A stretch of DNA of 7,264 nucleotides from assembly GCA_022712735.1 (NCBI GenBank), contig JAFLKA010000394.1, positions 1 through 7,264 on the forward strand, read 5' to 3'. Below, one piece after another: positions 5,600 through 7,264 of this stretch. Below the pieces are notes generated by a model. That model saw only the letters and a program-made list of their open reading frames with translations. It ran no database searches and was not told the DNA's origin. Origin of the DNA: Marinosulfonomonas sp. (GTDB lineage: Bacteria; Pseudomonadota; Alphaproteobacteria; Rhodobacterales; Rhodobacteraceae). A program made the position numbers and the translations under genes. Position 1 is the first letter of the stretch; every line of letters starts with the position of its first letter.

Positions 5600-6370
5600 T
5601 TAGGTTTGCCCCGCTGCCAATGAAAACCGGTTTGCAAAGCTGGCAATAAAATCGATATAGGGGCCGGGGCCGAAACTGACACGAGACACACCAAGCGAGG
5701 CAACATGGGCGATATCGTCCAGCCCGCCCATCATCATCACATTCACCGGCAGGCCTGCGTTTTCAGTGATTTCGCGTATCAGAGTGTCAGACGTCAATCC
5801 GGGGACAAAGAAACAATCCGCCCCTGCTGCGCCGTAAGCTTCAGCGCGCATGAGGGCCTGCTCAATCAGGTCGCCATGCTTTGTTGCATCGGTTTCTTGC
5901 AAGAACAGATCGGTCCGCGCATTGATGAATAGATCAAGGTTTTCGGCTTCGCCCGCTGCGCGCACAGCGGCAATCCTGCTGGATTGCACTTTGATTGGGT
6001 AGAGAGCATTCTGGCCGATCACCTGATCCTCAAAATTCACCCCAATTGCACCAGCCTGAATAACCTGCATAACATTTGCGGTTATATCGCGGGCAGATGT
6101 TGCATATCCCCCCTCGAAATCAACTGTAAGGGGCAAATCTGTAGCGGCGGCTATCCGTTCAACAATCCTCAGCGCAAAATCCATAGGAATGCTTTCCCCA
6201 TCCTCGTAACCATGTGCCGCAGCCATTGCCCAACTTCCTGTGGCTATGGCTTTGGCCCCTTTATCAGCTATCGTCGTGGCGCATCCGGCATCCCATACAT
6301 TGTATAGAACGATTGGCGCGCCTGGCTGGTGCAGGGCGCGAAATTCTTTGGCACGGGTATTGTGGTCCAT
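5600..6370 (-). CDS. Isocitrate lyase/PEP mutase-family protein
   Basis: This 256-residue TIM-barrel protein belongs to the isocitrate lyase/phosphoenolpyruvate mutase superfamily, whose members make or break C-C or P-C bonds in 2-oxo acid compounds using Mg2+. Visible family marks are NVWDAGCA (24-31), ATGSWA (43-48), the metal-binding VDFEGGY (Asp84, Glu86), GVNFEDQ (Glu114, Asp115), INARTD (Arg152) and the C-terminal MMMGG and SFGPGPY segments. The catalytic KKCGH loop of true isocitrate lyase is absent; IGQNALYPIK occupies that region. So it is neither isocitrate lyase nor clearly PEP mutase, and the reaction is unknown; an oxaloacetate hydrolase or carboxy-PEP mutase-like activity is possible. 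GGAG (plus-strand 6378-6381) precedes the ATG by 7 bases. It starts 15 bases after the ada stop, so the two are probably co-transcribed. Confidence 0.88.
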   Translation of the reverse strand: MDHNTRAKEFRALHQPGAPIVLYNVWDAGCATTIADKGAKAIATGSWAMAAAHGYEDGESIPMDFALRIVERIAAATDLPLTVDFEGGYATSARDITANVMQVIQAGAIGVNFEDQVIGQNALYPIKVQSSRIAAVRAAGEAENLDLFINARTDLFLQETDATKHGDLIEQALMRAEAYGAAGADCFFVPGLTSDTLIREITENAGLPVNVMMMGGLDDIAHVASLGVSRVSFGPGPYIDFIASFANRFSLAAGQT

Positions 6371-6385
6371 TCGGTGTCTCCTTGA

Positions 6386-7264
6386 TTAAAGATAGGCGCG
6401 TTCAAATTCGATCAAACGCTGTTTTCGCCAAAGGCCGCCGCCATAGCCGGTTAACGCACCATCCGCGCCGATCACGCGATGGCACGGCACAACCAGCGCG
6501 ATCTGGTTGGCCCCGTTGGCGCGGGCAACCGCGCGGGTGGCAGTGGGCCTGCCGATTTGCGACGCAACCTCGCTATAGCTACGGGTCTGGCCTGCGGGAA
6601 TGGCTTGCAGCGCGTGCCAGACCTGCTGGGTGAACGCACTGCCATGAAAGGCCAGCGGGGTCTGGAAATTTGCATCATCGCCGTTGAAATAACAGGCCAG
6701 CTCTGCCTCGATCTGGTCGGTGATTGGTGTGCGTCCCAACCCGATTGAGCCCTTGGAAGATTGATACAAGCGCTTCAACTCCGTTGGCAGCGCCTTGCGC
6801 TCGGGAAACTCCAACAGGTGCAAGAAACGATTGTCACAGACCGCAATCATCGCGCCAAGCGGCGTGTCGATCCAGCTTGCCGATAGCAACGCCCCGGGCC
6901 GGAATTCGCCGGGGGAAATTCCCATAAGCCGTGCAAAGGCTTTGCGAAACGCGCTTGCTGATTCAAACCCTGCCGTCACTTGCGCCTCGATCACCTTGCC
7001 CCCGCCGGACAAGGTTAAAACCCCGTCGCGCAATCGCCGTTGACGCGCCATTTCCAGAAATGTCATGCCAAAATGGCGCTTAAAGGCACGCCGCACTGTC
7101 GATGGATCCAACCCCATGCCCTGAACATCGCTTTCGCGCCACCGATACTCGCTGCGCGCGTCCAACGCCTTTAGCAACATTGCAATCGTCGGGTCAGCAT
7201 CCGCAGCCGGTTGCAGCGGAAAGCAACGTTTGCACGGCCTGAAACCGGCCTCGATGCACTGACC
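6386..7264 (-). CDS. ada: Ada: methylphosphotriester/O6-methylguanine-DNA methyltransferase and AraC-type regulator (5' end off window)
   Basis: This suicide DNA-repair enzyme removes methyl groups from alkylated DNA and activates the adaptive response. The frame stays open to the right edge, so the ATG at 7180 is internal. The visible 292 residues begin with the end of the N-terminal zinc domain: GFRPCKRC contains Cys11 and Cys14, matching zinc ligands Cys69 and Cys72 of E. coli Ada. The sensor cysteine (Cys38 equivalent) lies outside the window. The AraC-type helix-turn-helix follows (about 45-120; STVRRAFKRHFG, ESASAFRKAF). The C-terminal methyltransferase domain holds the acceptor cysteine in VVPCHRVIGADG (codon 6482-6484) and the RAVARANGAN DNA-binding helix. 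E. coli Ada has 354 residues, so about 60 are missing. Downstream, 15 bases away, is the isocitrate lyase-family gene. Any Ada box or promoter is outside the window. Confidence 0.95.
   Translation of the reverse strand, partial: GQCIEAGFRPCKRCFPLQPAADADPTIAMLLKALDARSEYRWRESDVQGMGLDPSTVRRAFKRHFGMTFLEMARQRRLRDGVLTLSGGGKVIEAQVTAGFESASAFRKAFARLMGISPGEFRPGALLSASWIDTPLGAMIAVCDNRFLHLLEFPERKALPTELKRLYQSSKGSIGLGRTPITDQIEAELACYFNGDDANFQTPLAFHGSAFTQQVWHALQAIPAGQTRSYSEVASQIGRPTATRAVARANGANQIALVVPCHRVIGADGALTGYGGGLWRKQRLIEFERAYL

Noticed and set aside
7095..7180. ATG at 7180 as the start of a short AraC/methyltransferase protein
   Set aside because: The frame continues upstream to the window edge and encodes GFRPCKRC, the zinc-ligand motif of the Ada N-terminal domain, so the ATG is internal.

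Overview
The window looks like chromosomal DNA of an aerobic-to-facultative alphaproteobacterium, most likely a marine Rhodobacteraceae (Roseobacter-type) member. This rests on moderately high G+C, a SufS-type cysteine desulfurase ending a gene cluster, an Ada/isocitrate-lyase-family pair, and the style of the protein sequences. The genus cannot be fixed by eye. Coding density is high, with seven protein genes, two of them cut by the window edges. There is no gap over 300 bases without a gene. I saw no RNA gene, CRISPR array, insertion sequence or integrase.

Layout: (1) 1-946 (+) is the C-terminal three quarters of the cysteine desulfurase SufS, which supplies sulfur for Fe-S clusters. (2) A 75-base gap with a perfect 8-bp hairpin separates it from a convergent gene at 1022-2032 (-), a Tat-exported haloalkane dehalogenase of subfamily II with its whole catalytic pentad. 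(3) A 132-base divergent promoter region carries a near-perfect 16-bp dyad, a 12-bp direct repeat and an extended -10 motif. It leads into a LysR-type regulator at 2165-3043 (+), the obvious candidate regulator of the dehalogenase. (4) After a terminator-like hairpin comes an FNR/CRP-family box (TTGAC-N4-ATCAA, 3098-3111). It precedes a two-gene operon: a membrane-anchored octaheme c-type cytochrome of the tetrathionate reductase family (3192-4934) and an overlapping four-helix cytochrome b (4927-5592). (5) Seven bases further on, the convergent minus-strand operon ends. It comprises Ada (6386 to the right edge, 5' end missing) followed by an isocitrate lyase/PEP mutase-family protein (5600-6370).

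The most interesting unit is the octaheme-cytochrome b pair. The cytochrome b has the histidines expected of a quinol-oxidising subunit, and the octaheme protein has a signal peptide, eight CXXCH sites and a C-terminal membrane helix. Together they read as a quinol-to-periplasm reductase module. The FNR-type box suggests induction when oxygen is low. The substrate cannot be read from the sequence; tetrathionate, nitrite and hydroxylamine are the known in-vitro substrates of the family founder. The second point of interest is the exported dehalogenase with its divergent regulator.
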